64,000 nt of DNA from Ferruginibacter yonginensis (GTDB taxonomy: Bacteria > Bacteroidota > Bacteroidia > Chitinophagales > Chitinophagaceae), in NCBI RefSeq assembly GCF_042651465.1, contig NZ_JBHSCZ010000001.1, forward strand, positions 620,001 through 684,000, given 5' to 3'. The notes under the pieces are model-generated. The model was not told where the DNA came from. It searched no databases and saw only the letters and a list, made by a program, of their open reading frames with translations. Position 1 is the first letter of the stretch, and each line of letters begins with the position of its first letter. A program made the translations under genes and the position numbers. This document shows positions 1 through 8,305 of the stretch, in pieces.

Positions 1-505
1 CTGTTTCCCATTTTCTAAAACCTGGCATAAATATACCATTGTAATTATTACGTTCAATAAACAAGTGTACCGTATCGCCATAAGTATGTATACCACTCAT
101 TACTACTTCGCCATTATCGTCTTTTAAACGAGTAGGTTCCATATAACTTTTACCACCACGACTGGTAGTTTGTTGCCAAGCATCCGTAGCATCATCAACC
201 ATTAAGGCCAACACTTTTACGCCATCACCATGCTTACTAACATGTGCAGCAATATCATGGTTTTCTCTTAACGCAGTAGTTAACACAAACGTTAATTTAT
301 TTTGGCGAATTACATAACTCACCCTATCCATCAAACCTGTTTCTGGCCCTGCATATGCCAATGATTGAAAGCCAAAAGCCGTTTTGTAAAAATGAGCAGC
401 TTGCTTTGCATTACCCACGTAAAATTCAACGTAATCAGTACCTTTTAAAGGCAAAAAATCAGTAGTTGTTGCAGCAGTTGGTGCCGCCATTGTATTGGTT
501 GACAT
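1..505 (-). CDS. hppD: 4-hydroxyphenylpyruvate dioxygenase, N-terminal part (cut by window edge)
   Basis: This frame is open from an ATG at 505 to the left edge, giving 168 codons of the N-terminal half. The enzyme converts 4-hydroxyphenylpyruvate to homogentisate in tyrosine catabolism, using non-haem Fe(II) in the cytoplasm. The translated segment reads DYVEFYVGNAKQAAHFY, then FGFQSLAYAGPETG, then KHGDGVKVLALMVDDA, then FIERNNYNGIFMPGF. These match the first vicinal-oxygen-chelate half of bacterial HPPDs. The iron ligands lie in the missing C-terminal half, so activity cannot be judged here. No homogentisate dioxygenase gene is visible upstream. The identification rests on recalled family sequence. 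Confidence 0.88.
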   Translation of the reverse strand, partial: MSTNTMAAPTAATTTDFLPLKGTDYVEFYVGNAKQAAHFYKTAFGFQSLAYAGPETGLMDRVSYVIRQNKLTFVLTTALRENHDIAAHVSKHGDGVKVLALMVDDATDAWQQTTSRGGKSYMEPTRLKDDNGEVVMSGIHTYGDTVHLFIERNNYNGIFMPGFRKWET

Positions 506-563
506 AAAAGTTTATTTAAAAAAAATATAAAATGGTAAAATGTATTAACTGCGTAAGTATCAG

Positions 564-656
564 TTATTGTTGCCCATCCATAGCAAGCACTTCCATCAAT
601 AAATTATAGCTGGAACGCTTGTCAGAAAAAATTTTATGAGCGTAATCTGGAGTCAT
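564..656 (-). CDS. possible 30-residue peptide ORF
   Basis: A short ATG-to-TAA frame of 30 codons lies between hppD and purK. It begins MTPDYAHKIF and ends VLAMDGQQ. Its composition is protein-like and it points the same way as hppD, about 60 bases upstream of that start. I recognise no family. It could be a real small protein, the remnant of a larger gene, or chance. Confidence 0.2.
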   Translation of the reverse strand: MTPDYAHKIFSDKRSSYNLLMEVLAMDGQQ

Positions 657-717
657 TGCCTACAAATTTATATAAAATATTGAACAAATGAATGCACTAA
701 AACTAAAACGGCAAACC

Positions 718-725
718 TATATTTG
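718..725 (+). promoter_or_regulatory. putative -7 element of purK promoter
   Basis: TATATTTG fits the Bacteroidetes -7 consensus TAnnTTTG and ends 15 bases before the purK ATG, which would give a leader of about 10 bases. No TTG lies at the ideal -33 distance; the nearest is at about 690. The call is therefore tentative. Confidence 0.35.
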
Positions 726-740
726 CCACAAATAATTTCC

Positions 741-1868
741 ATGGTAAAAGCAGGTATACTCGGAGGCGGACAACTAGGCAGAATGTTACTACAAGCGGCC
801 ATTAATTACCCAGTAGAAACGTACATTTTAGAAAACGATGATGCCTGCCCATCTGCTCACCTCTGTCATCATTTCATAAAAGGCGATATAACCAATTATG
901 ATGCGGTGTATGCCTTCGGCAAAATGGTTGATGTGTTAACCATAGAAATAGAAAATGTAAACGTAGCTGCTTTAGAACAGTTAGCGGCTGAAGGTGTAAA
1001 AGTTTTTCCAAAACCAGCTGCTTTAAAAACCATAAAAAGTAAAATTGCACAAAAAACTTTTTATAAAGAAAATGAAATACCCTCAAGCGATTTTTTAGTA
1101 ACCAATACTATTGCCGAGGTTACACAACAAGCTTCATTTTTACCAGCAGTTCATAAAATTGATCAAGGTGGTTACGATGGTAAAGGTGTAGTACTTTTAA
1201 AAACAACAGATGATATTACCCAAGCATTTGATGCACCATCAGTAATGGAAAAAATGGTTGATATAAAAAAAGAAATATCCATCATTATTGCAGTGAATGA
1301 AAAAGGACAAACAGCCATTTACGAGCCAACCGATATGGTGGTTGACCAGCGTTTGAATTTATTGAGTTATCAAATAAGCCCTGCAAGCCTTACAGATAAA
1401 GTGCTTTGGAAGGCCGAAGCTATTGCATTAAAAGTAGTGAATGGTTTAAAAAGTCCTGGCATTTTTGCCGTTGAAATGTTTGTTGACCATAACGAAAATG
1501 TATGGGTGAACGAAACAGCTCCTAGGGTGCACAACAGTGGTCACCATAGCATTGAAGCCTGCTATAGCAGCCAGTTTGATATGTTGTGGAGGGTATTGCT
1601 CAACTATCCTTTAGGCAATACCGAACATATATTACCATCTGCCATTATCAATTTAGTTGGCGAAGCAGGCCATACAGGCATTGCCGAATACGAAGGTTTA
1701 GATGCAGTGCTTAACATGACCAATGTATTTGTGCATATATATGGGAAAAAACAAACCAAACCTGGTAGAAAAATGGGGCATGTAACCGTTTTAAGTAACG
1801 AACCACAAGAACTGTTGCACAAGGCCAACCAAATAAAAAATGTATTAAAAGTAATAGCAAAAAAATAA
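741..1868 (+). CDS. purK: N5-carboxyaminoimidazole ribonucleotide synthase
   Basis: This ATP-grasp enzyme of de novo purine synthesis makes N5-CAIR from AIR, bicarbonate and ATP; PurE (12675-13160) then isomerises the product. It has 375 residues, normal for PurK. The N-terminus MVKAGILGGGQLGRML is the family hallmark. The ATP-grasp part contains HKIDQGGYDGKGVV and the C-terminal half contains FAVEMFVDHNENVWVNE and APRVHNSGHH, typical PurK signatures. The ATG at 741 was chosen because it puts the GILGGGQLGRM motif at residue 5; an upstream TTG at 723 would add six unneeded residues. purE and purK, often adjacent in other bacteria, are separated here by about 11 kb. Confidence 0.96.
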   Translation: MVKAGILGGGQLGRMLLQAAINYPVETYILENDDACPSAHLCHHFIKGDITNYDAVYAFGKMVDVLTIEIENVNVAALEQLAAEGVKVFPKPAALKTIKSKIAQKTFYKENEIPSSDFLVTNTIAEVTQQASFLPAVHKIDQGGYDGKGVVLLKTTDDITQAFDAPSVMEKMVDIKKEISIIIAVNEKGQTAIYEPTDMVVDQRLNLLSYQISPASLTDKVLWKAEAIALKVVNGLKSPGIFAVEMFVDHNENVWVNETAPRVHNSGHHSIEACYSSQFDMLWRVLLNYPLGNTEHILPSAIINLVGEAGHTGIAEYEGLDAVLNMTNVFVHIYGKKQTKPGRKMGHVTVLSNEPQELLHKANQIKNVLKVIAKK

Positions 1869-1871
1869 CGG

Positions 1872-1985
1872 GGGCTTTGTACAGTTGTAACTTATAGCAA
1901 CTTTAGTTCCGGCTATCCGCAGTACGCTTTGGGCTTTGCTTCGCAGCCCTGCAGGGTACTTGCTTCTATCCGGCAGCCCATCAAC
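1872..1985 (+). repeat. interspersed repeat, degenerate copy 1
   Basis: This short non-coding block is more GC-rich than its surroundings. It contains CAACTTTAGTTCCGGCTATC and, about 60 bases on, CTATCCGGCAGCCC, with TTTGGGCTTTGC and CAGCCCTGCAGGG in between. The same landmark order in the opposite orientation occurs at 8165-8300. The two halves (TCCGGCTATC and CTATCCGGCAG) suggest a folded REP-like element. The exact ends are uncertain. Confidence 0.6.
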
Positions 1986-2014
1986 AATGTAAATTAATTC
2001 AACAGAAAAATATT

Positions 2015-2887
2015 ATGCAGTCATTACAATTTTCTCCAATAGTAGCAGGCACCATGACTTGGGGCATTTGGGGTAAAAATTTAACTACGCAACAAATGAC
2101 ACAATTAATAACTGATTGTGTTGCTAACCAAATTACAAGTTTTGACCATGCAGATATTTATGGTGATTATACCACAGAAACAGCTTTTGGTAAAGCTTTT
2201 AAAGAAAGTAATATTAATAGAAACGATGTGCAATTTATAAGCAAATGTGGCATTCAATTACCCAATGTAAACAGGCATACAACCGTTAAGCATTATCAAT
2301 ACAGCAAAACATATATTATTGAAAGTGTAACGAATTCGCTCAAAAATTTACATACTGATTATTTAGATGTATTGCTATTACATAGGCCAAGCCCTTTAAT
2401 GCAGGCGGAAGAAATTGCAGCTGCAATTGATATATTAATATCGCAAGGAAAAATAAAAGCCGTAGGCGTATCAAACTTCAGCAATACGCAAACAGCATTA
2501 CTACATTCAGAAATTGATATTAAGGTAAACCAATTAGAATTTTCATTAACCCATAATGAAGCAATGCTCAATGGCAGCTTAGATTATATGCAAACCAATC
2601 AAATATTACCCATGAGTTGGTCGCCTTTAGGGAGTGTTTTTAAACTAGATAACGAACAAACACAACGAATAAAAGCAGTAGCTTCTTCACTTGCAGCTGC
2701 ATACAATACTACTGTAGATGGTATTTTATTAGCATGGATTTTAAAACACCCTGCAGGTATTATACCCGTTTGTGGTACTACAGAAATAGCTCGTTTAAAA
2801 ACAGCAATAGCTGTAACTTCTATTAAAATGGATTTACAAGATTGGTTTAAACTATGGGAAGCAAGTGCAGGCCATGAAGTAGCATAA
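2015..2887 (+). CDS. aldo/keto reductase family oxidoreductase
   Basis: A 290-residue NAD(P)H-dependent reductase with a TIM-barrel fold. It carries the aldo/keto reductase tetrad: Asp and Tyr in FDHADIYGDY, Lys in FISKCGIQ and His in VLLLHRPSP. The cofactor-binding C-terminal part has GIIPVCGTTEIARL, a variant of the usual IPGT region. The sequence most resembles the YdhF-type oxidoreductases (inference). The substrate cannot be predicted. It is cytoplasmic, with no signal peptide. It converges with the TonB-dependent receptor, whose stop codon lies only four bases beyond its own. Confidence 0.9.
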   Translation: MQSLQFSPIVAGTMTWGIWGKNLTTQQMTQLITDCVANQITSFDHADIYGDYTTETAFGKAFKESNINRNDVQFISKCGIQLPNVNRHTTVKHYQYSKTYIIESVTNSLKNLHTDYLDVLLLHRPSPLMQAEEIAAAIDILISQGKIKAVGVSNFSNTQTALLHSEIDIKVNQLEFSLTHNEAMLNGSLDYMQTNQILPMSWSPLGSVFKLDNEQTQRIKAVASSLAAAYNTTVDGILLAWILKHPAGIIPVCGTTEIARLKTAIAVTSIKMDLQDWFKLWEASAGHEVA

Positions 2888-2890
2888 CAT

Positions 2891-5371
2891 TTATAATAAC
2901 AATATAAACTTACATGATATATTGGTGCCCATATCAAAAATACCTTGTGTATTATTAGGTGATACTTGGTAATATTCAAGATACTTTAACCTGCTTAAAT
3001 GTGATTGGTAAGCCTTATTAAAGAGGTTATTTATTTGTAACTGACATTGTAATGTATGCGATTTCCATTTAAAAATAGTTGATGCTGCGGCATTAAACAA
3101 TGTATAATCATTTGTAGCAGTTTCTGTATTATTCAACTGTAAATACCTACGCTGCTTTGCGGTATAATCAATACCTACACTTATTTTAAATTGTTCAACA
3201 TATTTTTTTTTAAAAGGTATTATTTTACTAATGTCATGCGTAATTTTTGTAGGATGAATCAATGGTAAATAAGCACCATCAAGCTTTTTATTTTTAAACT
3301 GAGCATCTTTATTATATCCATAAACAGTAGCGATAGTAGCTTCAATAACAACATCTTTCTTTTTGGTCGGTGCCCAATTAAAAGCAGCTTCTCCTCCAAA
3401 TAATTGTGCTTTTGCTTGCTCATATTGAAACGTTCTATTGCCCTGAGCATCAACTATAGCGCTACCTAATTGATCAATTTTCTGCTTCAAATAACTAAAA
3501 TGTTGAATCACATTGTTAAATAAACTAAGTGAACCTTTCAAGTTTTTTGAAGTGTAATCTACACCAACATCTTGCTGAAAACTAAATTCAGGTTTAAAAT
3601 TAAGATTACCCAAATACACTATTCTGGCTCCCGGATCTAATCCGTTGGAGGCCAATTCTGTTATGTTTGGAGCTCTATAACCTTTAGCAGCGTTTACTTT
3701 AATATTCCAATGTTCATTAAATTGATAAGTACATCCAATACTAAAAGCTACCCCATCAAACGACTTATTAAAATAAGGAAACTGTAAAGTAGCGCCAGCA
3801 GTATCGGGTAGTTGTACTTGTGCATCAAACCCAGTTGCAATATTATTACGCACATAAAAATCAGCTGCTTTAACCAAGCGTTTATCATAACGAATACCCA
3901 CATTACTTGTGAATTTGTTTTTAATATAATGTGCCGTAAAGTAACTGCCTACATCAAACAACCAATAATTAGGTATCGGAAAATCAGTTGCATTTTTATT
4001 TGTATTTTTTTGAGCCATACCATTGATACCGAAAGCAATATGAGTAAATTTGAGGGTAGGTATATTGTACTGTAATGCATAATTTAATGTATTTAATTGC
4101 ACACTTAAACCTGGTTGTTGTGGTACTGTTGGGTGAGTAAACTCTGTTCTAATATTTTGTTGTGCTGCAATGTTTAATTGAAAGGCATGTTTGCCTAATG
4201 TAAACTGATTATTACTGTAAATTCTATAATGCTGTATGCGTTGATGAATAGTTGGCGTTGTATAACTATTCAATTGTTGGGGTTGTACAATCGGTCTGTT
4301 TTTAATATCATCATTCGCAGCTTCATACACTTGATAAGAAAATTTTCTTGTTAATGAATCCCTGCTACCATCGGGTATTCCTTGTAAATTATCATACAGG
4401 GTTGCATGCAAACGCCATGTTGAAGCTGGTTGTTGTAGTTGCACACCACCACTTACATTAAATGTTTTAAAACCTGTATTATACACCCTTCCATCTATTT
4501 TATTCTGATAATTTTTGGCCAATGTGAAGGCACTATTCATAATAAAACTAATATTTTTCTTGGCAGAAGATAATGTTACGGCAGTACCTATTTGTCCATT
4601 ATTGGTTTGAAAAGTATTAGTAGCTTTTATATGTAATCTCCCATCTTGCTGCAAAACTTTTGTAGGAATTAAATTTATGACACCTGCCAATGCATCAGAC
4701 CCATACATGATACTAGCCGGCCCTTTTATCACTTCTGCTTTTTCAATACTATATTCATCTATTTCAATACCATGTTCATCGCCCCATTGTTGTCCCTCTT
4801 GCCTTACACCATCATACATGGTTAATACCCTATTGTAACCCAAGCCTCTAATAAATGGCTTTGATATATTGGGACCAGTTTTCACAGATTGTAACCCGGG
4901 TACATTTTTAACCAACGCATCAATAATATTGGGCTCAATTGTAGCAGCTAAGGTTTTAACTTGTACACTTACAATCGCTATAGGATGTTGTTTTATTGCA
5001 ACAGATTTACTCACACCTGTAATAACAATTTGTTGTAACGTAACGTTCTGCGGTGTTAATAATAATTGATGCTGTTTATTAGCAAAAAGTATGGTATCAA
5101 TAATTGAATAACCTACTGCTTTAATGGTAAAATGTAAAGATGAATCATTGTGAACATTAGTTAAACGTACTACACCATTATTATTTGTTGTTACAATAGC
5201 TGATGTGTTTTGTTGGTATACTGTTACCGTAGCTGCATTAATAGTAGCACCTGTAACCGCATCGTTTAAAAGCAAAGTAGTGACTTGTGCTTGTACCGCA
5301 CCCAACTGAAATAAATTATTTACAATTACTAAAAATACAACAGCAAAAAACCTTTGTACAAATTGACTCAT
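2891..5371 (-). CDS. TonB-dependent outer-membrane receptor
   Basis: An 826-residue outer-membrane receptor for TonB-energised uptake of an unidentified ligand. Residues 1-28 form a signal peptide ending AVQA. A CarboxypepD_reg-like beta-sandwich follows (about 30-110), typical of Bacteroidetes. The plug domain (about 120-235) contains FIRGLGYNRVLTMYDGVR, QQWGDEHGIEID and IKGPASIMYGSDALAGVIN. The remainder is a 22-strand-type barrel ending in GTNISCKFILLL. The plug wording resembles metal or siderophore receptors, but the substrate is a guess. The promoter lies immediately upstream, leaving almost no leader. It diverges from the fluoride transporter. Confidence 0.93.
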   Translation of the reverse strand: MSQFVQRFFAVVFLVIVNNLFQLGAVQAQVTTLLLNDAVTGATINAATVTVYQQNTSAIVTTNNNGVVRLTNVHNDSSLHFTIKAVGYSIIDTILFANKQHQLLLTPQNVTLQQIVITGVSKSVAIKQHPIAIVSVQVKTLAATIEPNIIDALVKNVPGLQSVKTGPNISKPFIRGLGYNRVLTMYDGVRQEGQQWGDEHGIEIDEYSIEKAEVIKGPASIMYGSDALAGVINLIPTKVLQQDGRLHIKATNTFQTNNGQIGTAVTLSSAKKNISFIMNSAFTLAKNYQNKIDGRVYNTGFKTFNVSGGVQLQQPASTWRLHATLYDNLQGIPDGSRDSLTRKFSYQVYEAANDDIKNRPIVQPQQLNSYTTPTIHQRIQHYRIYSNNQFTLGKHAFQLNIAAQQNIRTEFTHPTVPQQPGLSVQLNTLNYALQYNIPTLKFTHIAFGINGMAQKNTNKNATDFPIPNYWLFDVGSYFTAHYIKNKFTSNVGIRYDKRLVKAADFYVRNNIATGFDAQVQLPDTAGATLQFPYFNKSFDGVAFSIGCTYQFNEHWNIKVNAAKGYRAPNITELASNGLDPGARIVYLGNLNFKPEFSFQQDVGVDYTSKNLKGSLSLFNNVIQHFSYLKQKIDQLGSAIVDAQGNRTFQYEQAKAQLFGGEAAFNWAPTKKKDVVIEATIATVYGYNKDAQFKNKKLDGAYLPLIHPTKITHDISKIIPFKKKYVEQFKISVGIDYTAKQRRYLQLNNTETATNDYTLFNAAASTIFKWKSHTLQCQLQINNLFNKAYQSHLSRLKYLEYYQVSPNNTQGIFDMGTNISCKFILLL

Positions 5372-5375
5372 GGAG

Positions 5376-5408
5376 CAAAAATATAAATGTTAGCCTTATC
5401 TAACAAAA
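5376..5408 (-). promoter_or_regulatory. promoter of the TonB-dependent receptor
   Basis: Reading the minus strand, TTTTG (5408-5404) is followed by a 20-base spacer and TATTTTTG (5383-5376). This is a full match to the Bacteroidetes TTTG/TAnnTTTG pattern. The receptor ATG begins only four bases after the -7 element, so the predicted transcript would be leaderless or nearly so. Confidence 0.55.
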
Positions 5409-5426
5409 TTATTATTTAACAATAAG

Positions 5427-5456
5427 TTGATTAAGTCTAATAATTTTATAAATTTG
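5427..5456 (+). promoter_or_regulatory. promoter of the fluoride riboswitch/transporter
   Basis: TTG (5427-5429), a 19-base spacer and TAAATTTG (5449-5456) match the Bacteroidetes vegetative promoter. Transcription should begin around 5461-5464, just before the first paired base of the riboswitch aptamer, which supports both calls. Confidence 0.65.
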
Positions 5457-5465
5457 TTGTACAAA

Positions 5466-5548
5466 GAGGAAATGGTGTCTTCCTATATACAACCGCTAAA
5501 AGAGCTAATGGCGCCTGATTATTGATGTTTAACTCAATCAGGTAAACC
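5466..5548 (+). promoter_or_regulatory. fluoride (crcB-type) riboswitch with overlapping expression platform
   Basis: The leader fits the fluoride aptamer. P1 is AGGAA (5467-5471) with TTCCT (5480-5484). Its loop is ATGGTGTC. The linker CAACCGCT follows, then a short stem GCT/AGC, then TAATGGCGCCTGA. Loop bases GGTGTC (5474-5479) can form the known pseudoknot with GGCGCC (5510-5515): six pairs, two of them G-U. CCTGATT (5514-5520) is a perfect complement of AATCAGG (5536-5542), which ends six bases before the ATG. The last two pseudoknot cytosines belong to both pairings, so the states are mutually exclusive. Fluoride binding should therefore expose the start region and turn expression on. 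The aptamer is matched from memory. Confidence 0.88.
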
Positions 5549-6841
5549 ATGCAAACAACCAAACAAAACAAGCCTTTTCATTTCAAAAGTTTTATACTAC
5601 AGCCTATACTACGTAACTATTTTGTAAAGTGGTTATTATTATGTTGTATAGTTGGTATAACATCAGGCATAGCGGCTGCATTATTTTTGCAATCATTGAA
5701 TTGGGCTACCAACTTTCGCAATAATCATTTATGGCTCATTTATTTGTTACCATTTTCAGGTTTAATCATTGGCTTTACCTATTTTAAATTGGGGAAAAAT
5801 GTAGCGGCTGGTAATAATATTTTAATAGCAACAATTCACGAACCCAAACAAACAGTACCATTTAAAATGGCACCACTTGTTTACCTCAGCACTATTGTAA
5901 CGCATTTATTTGGAGGCTCAGCAGGCAGAGAAGGTACCGCTTTACAAATGTCTGGCGCAATTGCAGATCAATGCAGCAAACCATTTCAATTAACGAGTAC
6001 CGATAGAAAAATTTTAATAACTGCTGCTATTGCAGCAGGTTTTGGTGCAGTATTTGGCACGCCTATAGCAGGAGCAATTTTTGCCAATGAAGTTGCTTAC
6101 ATTAAAAAAATTAATTACGCCGCAATTATTCCTTCATTTGCAACTGCTTTTATTGCACATGAAATAACAAAATTGTGTGGTGTTGCTCATACTGCATACC
6201 CTCAAATTTTAATAAACACTTATTCAATTTCAACTATTTTTTATGGCATTATTGCTGGTATTGCATTTGGATTAACCGCAACGGTATTTAGCAAAAGCAT
6301 GCATACGTTGACTGATGTGTTTAAAAAGAAAATACCATATGCACCTATACGACCTATGATAGGCGGTTTACTCATAGTAGTTGGTGTGCTAGCTGTAGGT
6401 AATACTAAATACAATGGCTTAGGGTTAGAAACAATAAATGCATCATTCAATATCGCACTACCCTACTATGATTTTGCATTAAAAATATTGTTTACAGTTG
6501 CAACGTTAAGTAGCGGATTTAAAGGTGGTGAAGTAACACCATTATTTTTTATAGGTGCTACTTTAGGCAATGCCTTATCGTTATTTATACCTTTACCTAC
6601 CAATGTGTTAGCAGGTGTTGGCTTTGTTGCAGTATTTGCAGGTGCTACTAACACTCCAATTGCTTGTACTATTATGGCAATGGAGTTAATGGGTGTTCAT
6701 ATAGGCGGCATTGCCTTAATAACCTGTATTACTGCTTACTTAACAGCAAGTAAAACGGGTATTTACAAAAGCCAAGTATTTATGGGAAGCAAGCACCACC
6801 GTTTTACGGTTCACCCTTTTAACCGATTTAAAAACTTATAA
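5549..6841 (+). CDS. CLC-F-type fluoride/proton antiporter
   Basis: A 430-residue multi-pass membrane protein of the CLC family, predicted to expel fluoride. The gating-helix motif is GGSAGREGTALQM, with the conserved glutamate. The canonical GSGIP-type selectivity segment is replaced by AAGNNILIATIHEP, the GN(N/S)LI pattern of the fluoride-specific CLC-F clade. A later GGEVTPLFFIGATLG corresponds to the second anion-coordinating helix. There are no C-terminal CBS domains, as expected for this clade. The fluoride riboswitch directly upstream is independent support for the substrate. The stop overlaps the end of the convergent tolC-like gene by six bases. Confidence 0.9.
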   Translation: MQTTKQNKPFHFKSFILQPILRNYFVKWLLLCCIVGITSGIAAALFLQSLNWATNFRNNHLWLIYLLPFSGLIIGFTYFKLGKNVAAGNNILIATIHEPKQTVPFKMAPLVYLSTIVTHLFGGSAGREGTALQMSGAIADQCSKPFQLTSTDRKILITAAIAAGFGAVFGTPIAGAIFANEVAYIKKINYAAIIPSFATAFIAHEITKLCGVAHTAYPQILINTYSISTIFYGIIAGIAFGLTATVFSKSMHTLTDVFKKKIPYAPIRPMIGGLLIVVGVLAVGNTKYNGLGLETINASFNIALPYYDFALKILFTVATLSSGFKGGEVTPLFFIGATLGNALSLFIPLPTNVLAGVGFVAVFAGATNTPIACTIMAMELMGVHIGGIALITCITAYLTASKTGIYKSQVFMGSKHHRFTVHPFNRFKNL

Positions 6842-8143
6842 TGAAAGTTGGTTGCTAATGCGTTTTAACTCAATTTCAGCGGCTTTTGCAGCGTAGCTTA
6901 CATTGGTTAAACGATAACCAGTTTGTTCAAAACTTTGTTGTGCGTTTTTTACATCAACAATGGTAGCTTGTTTTAATTGAAAACGTTGCAATACCAATTG
7001 TAATAATTGTGCTGATAATTGGTAATTCTCTTTTTCTTTTTCTAACTGCTGCGTAGCTGTAATATAAGCTTGGTATTGTGTTGAAACAGCTGCATCTAAA
7101 TCACGTAACAATATTTCTTTTTGTATGGTTGCATTGCGAACATTCACGTTTGCAATTTGTACTTGTTTTTTAAAAATATTGCCGTTAAATATGGGGATAG
7201 CAACGGATACACCTACTGTAGGACCATAATTTTGATTGAGTAACAATTGACCAGCGGCTGCTTGGTTACGGGTAAAATTATAACCTGTGTTGGCTCTTAT
7301 TGTAGGGTAACGTTGTGCATTGGTTTCTTTAACAATGAGCTGATTGATTTTTATTTGATCATCTGCCGCCACCACATCTGCCGATTTTGGAATATTGCTT
7401 TTAATAGTATTTAAATCAATAGGCATTTTATCAACTAAAATTGTATCAATAATATTGATTGCACTATCTGGGTTGAGGGTAAGCAAACGTAACAAACCTG
7501 TTTTTGCTTGGTTTACCACTAAAGCTTGCGCTTGTTTACTTTGCAGCAATGCATTCAAGTCAATTTGAGCTTGAAATAAATCAGCATTGTTAGCTAAACC
7601 AACACTTTGCCTGGTTTTAACTATACTTAATTGTTGGTTAGATGCTTCAATAGATAAATCAATGGTTTTGATGTATTGTTGCTGGCGTACTACATCGTAA
7701 TAAGATGTCAATACTGCTGCCATAATATTTTGTACCTGACTGGTTAACCTAGTAGTACTTTGTGTTTGTAAAGCGGCCAACCGTTGTTTGGTAGCAACAA
7801 TACGCCCACCATTAAAGAGTATAATACTACCAGTAACATTGGCTGATAAATTATTGGCAGCGGCATTGTTACGTTGAATTGTAGTACCCGTATTTAATTT
7901 TTGATTAACGCTGGTTACTTGTTCGTTATCAGCAATATTACCCGTAACCAATGGTAAGCCACCTGCAAACCCATAAGTATTGCTGATTGTAGCCACTTCA
8001 ATATCGTTTTTTACGAGCTGAACATCTAAACTATTTTTTAGTGCAATATTGATAGCATCATTTAAAGAAAGCGTTTGTGCATAGGATTGTTGAAACAACA
8101 TGGTTGCACTTAATACTATAACCGTTTTTAAAATTTTACACAT
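6836..8143 (-). CDS. TolC-family outer-membrane efflux protein
   Basis: The outer-membrane channel of a tripartite efflux system, 435 residues. The signal peptide starts MCKILKTVIVLSATML and ends SYAQ. The mature part shows two internally similar helical halves typical of OEP domains, with NALLQSKQAQALVVNQAK and QQSFEQTGYRLTNVSYAAK at comparable positions. The ATG at 8143 was chosen because it begins the signal peptide. The frame stays open back to 8281, but those 46 extra codons are read from the interspersed repeat. It is the third gene after adaptor and RND pump on the same strand; 162 bases separate it from the pump, so it may have its own promoter. Confidence 0.92.
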   Translation of the reverse strand: MCKILKTVIVLSATMLFQQSYAQTLSLNDAINIALKNSLDVQLVKNDIEVATISNTYGFAGGLPLVTGNIADNEQVTSVNQKLNTGTTIQRNNAAANNLSANVTGSIILFNGGRIVATKQRLAALQTQSTTRLTSQVQNIMAAVLTSYYDVVRQQQYIKTIDLSIEASNQQLSIVKTRQSVGLANNADLFQAQIDLNALLQSKQAQALVVNQAKTGLLRLLTLNPDSAINIIDTILVDKMPIDLNTIKSNIPKSADVVAADDQIKINQLIVKETNAQRYPTIRANTGYNFTRNQAAAGQLLLNQNYGPTVGVSVAIPIFNGNIFKKQVQIANVNVRNATIQKEILLRDLDAAVSTQYQAYITATQQLEKEKENYQLSAQLLQLVLQRFQLKQATIVDVKNAQQSFEQTGYRLTNVSYAAKAAEIELKRISNQLSL

Positions 8144-8164
8144 TTTATATTTTTTAAAAGCCTC

Positions 8165-8300
8165 ATTACTTAACTTTTGTTCAAGCGCTGCCGGATAGTA
8201 GCGAAAATACTTTTTACAAACCGAAGGTGCCGTAAAAAGATTGTAGCGAATAGCCGGAACTACAGTTGCCATGTGTACCACGGCCCAAAGCGCCCCAAAA
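8165..8300 (-). repeat. interspersed repeat, copy 2 (between RND pump and TolC genes)
   Basis: On the minus strand this block reads GGGGCGCTTTGGGCC, then GGCAACTGTAGTTCCGGCTA, then CTTTTTACGGCACCTTCGG, then CTACTATCCGGCAGCGC. The landmarks CAACT.TAGTTCCGGCTAT and CTATCCGGCAGC appear in the same order in copy 1 (1872-1985). It is non-coding, although one frame is open through it into the tolC-like gene. Ends are approximate. Confidence 0.62.
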
Positions 8301-8305
8301 AAGAC

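Noticed and set aside
8144..8281. Longer N-terminus for the TolC-family protein
   Set aside because: The extra 46 codons are repeat sequence and precede a normal signal peptide.
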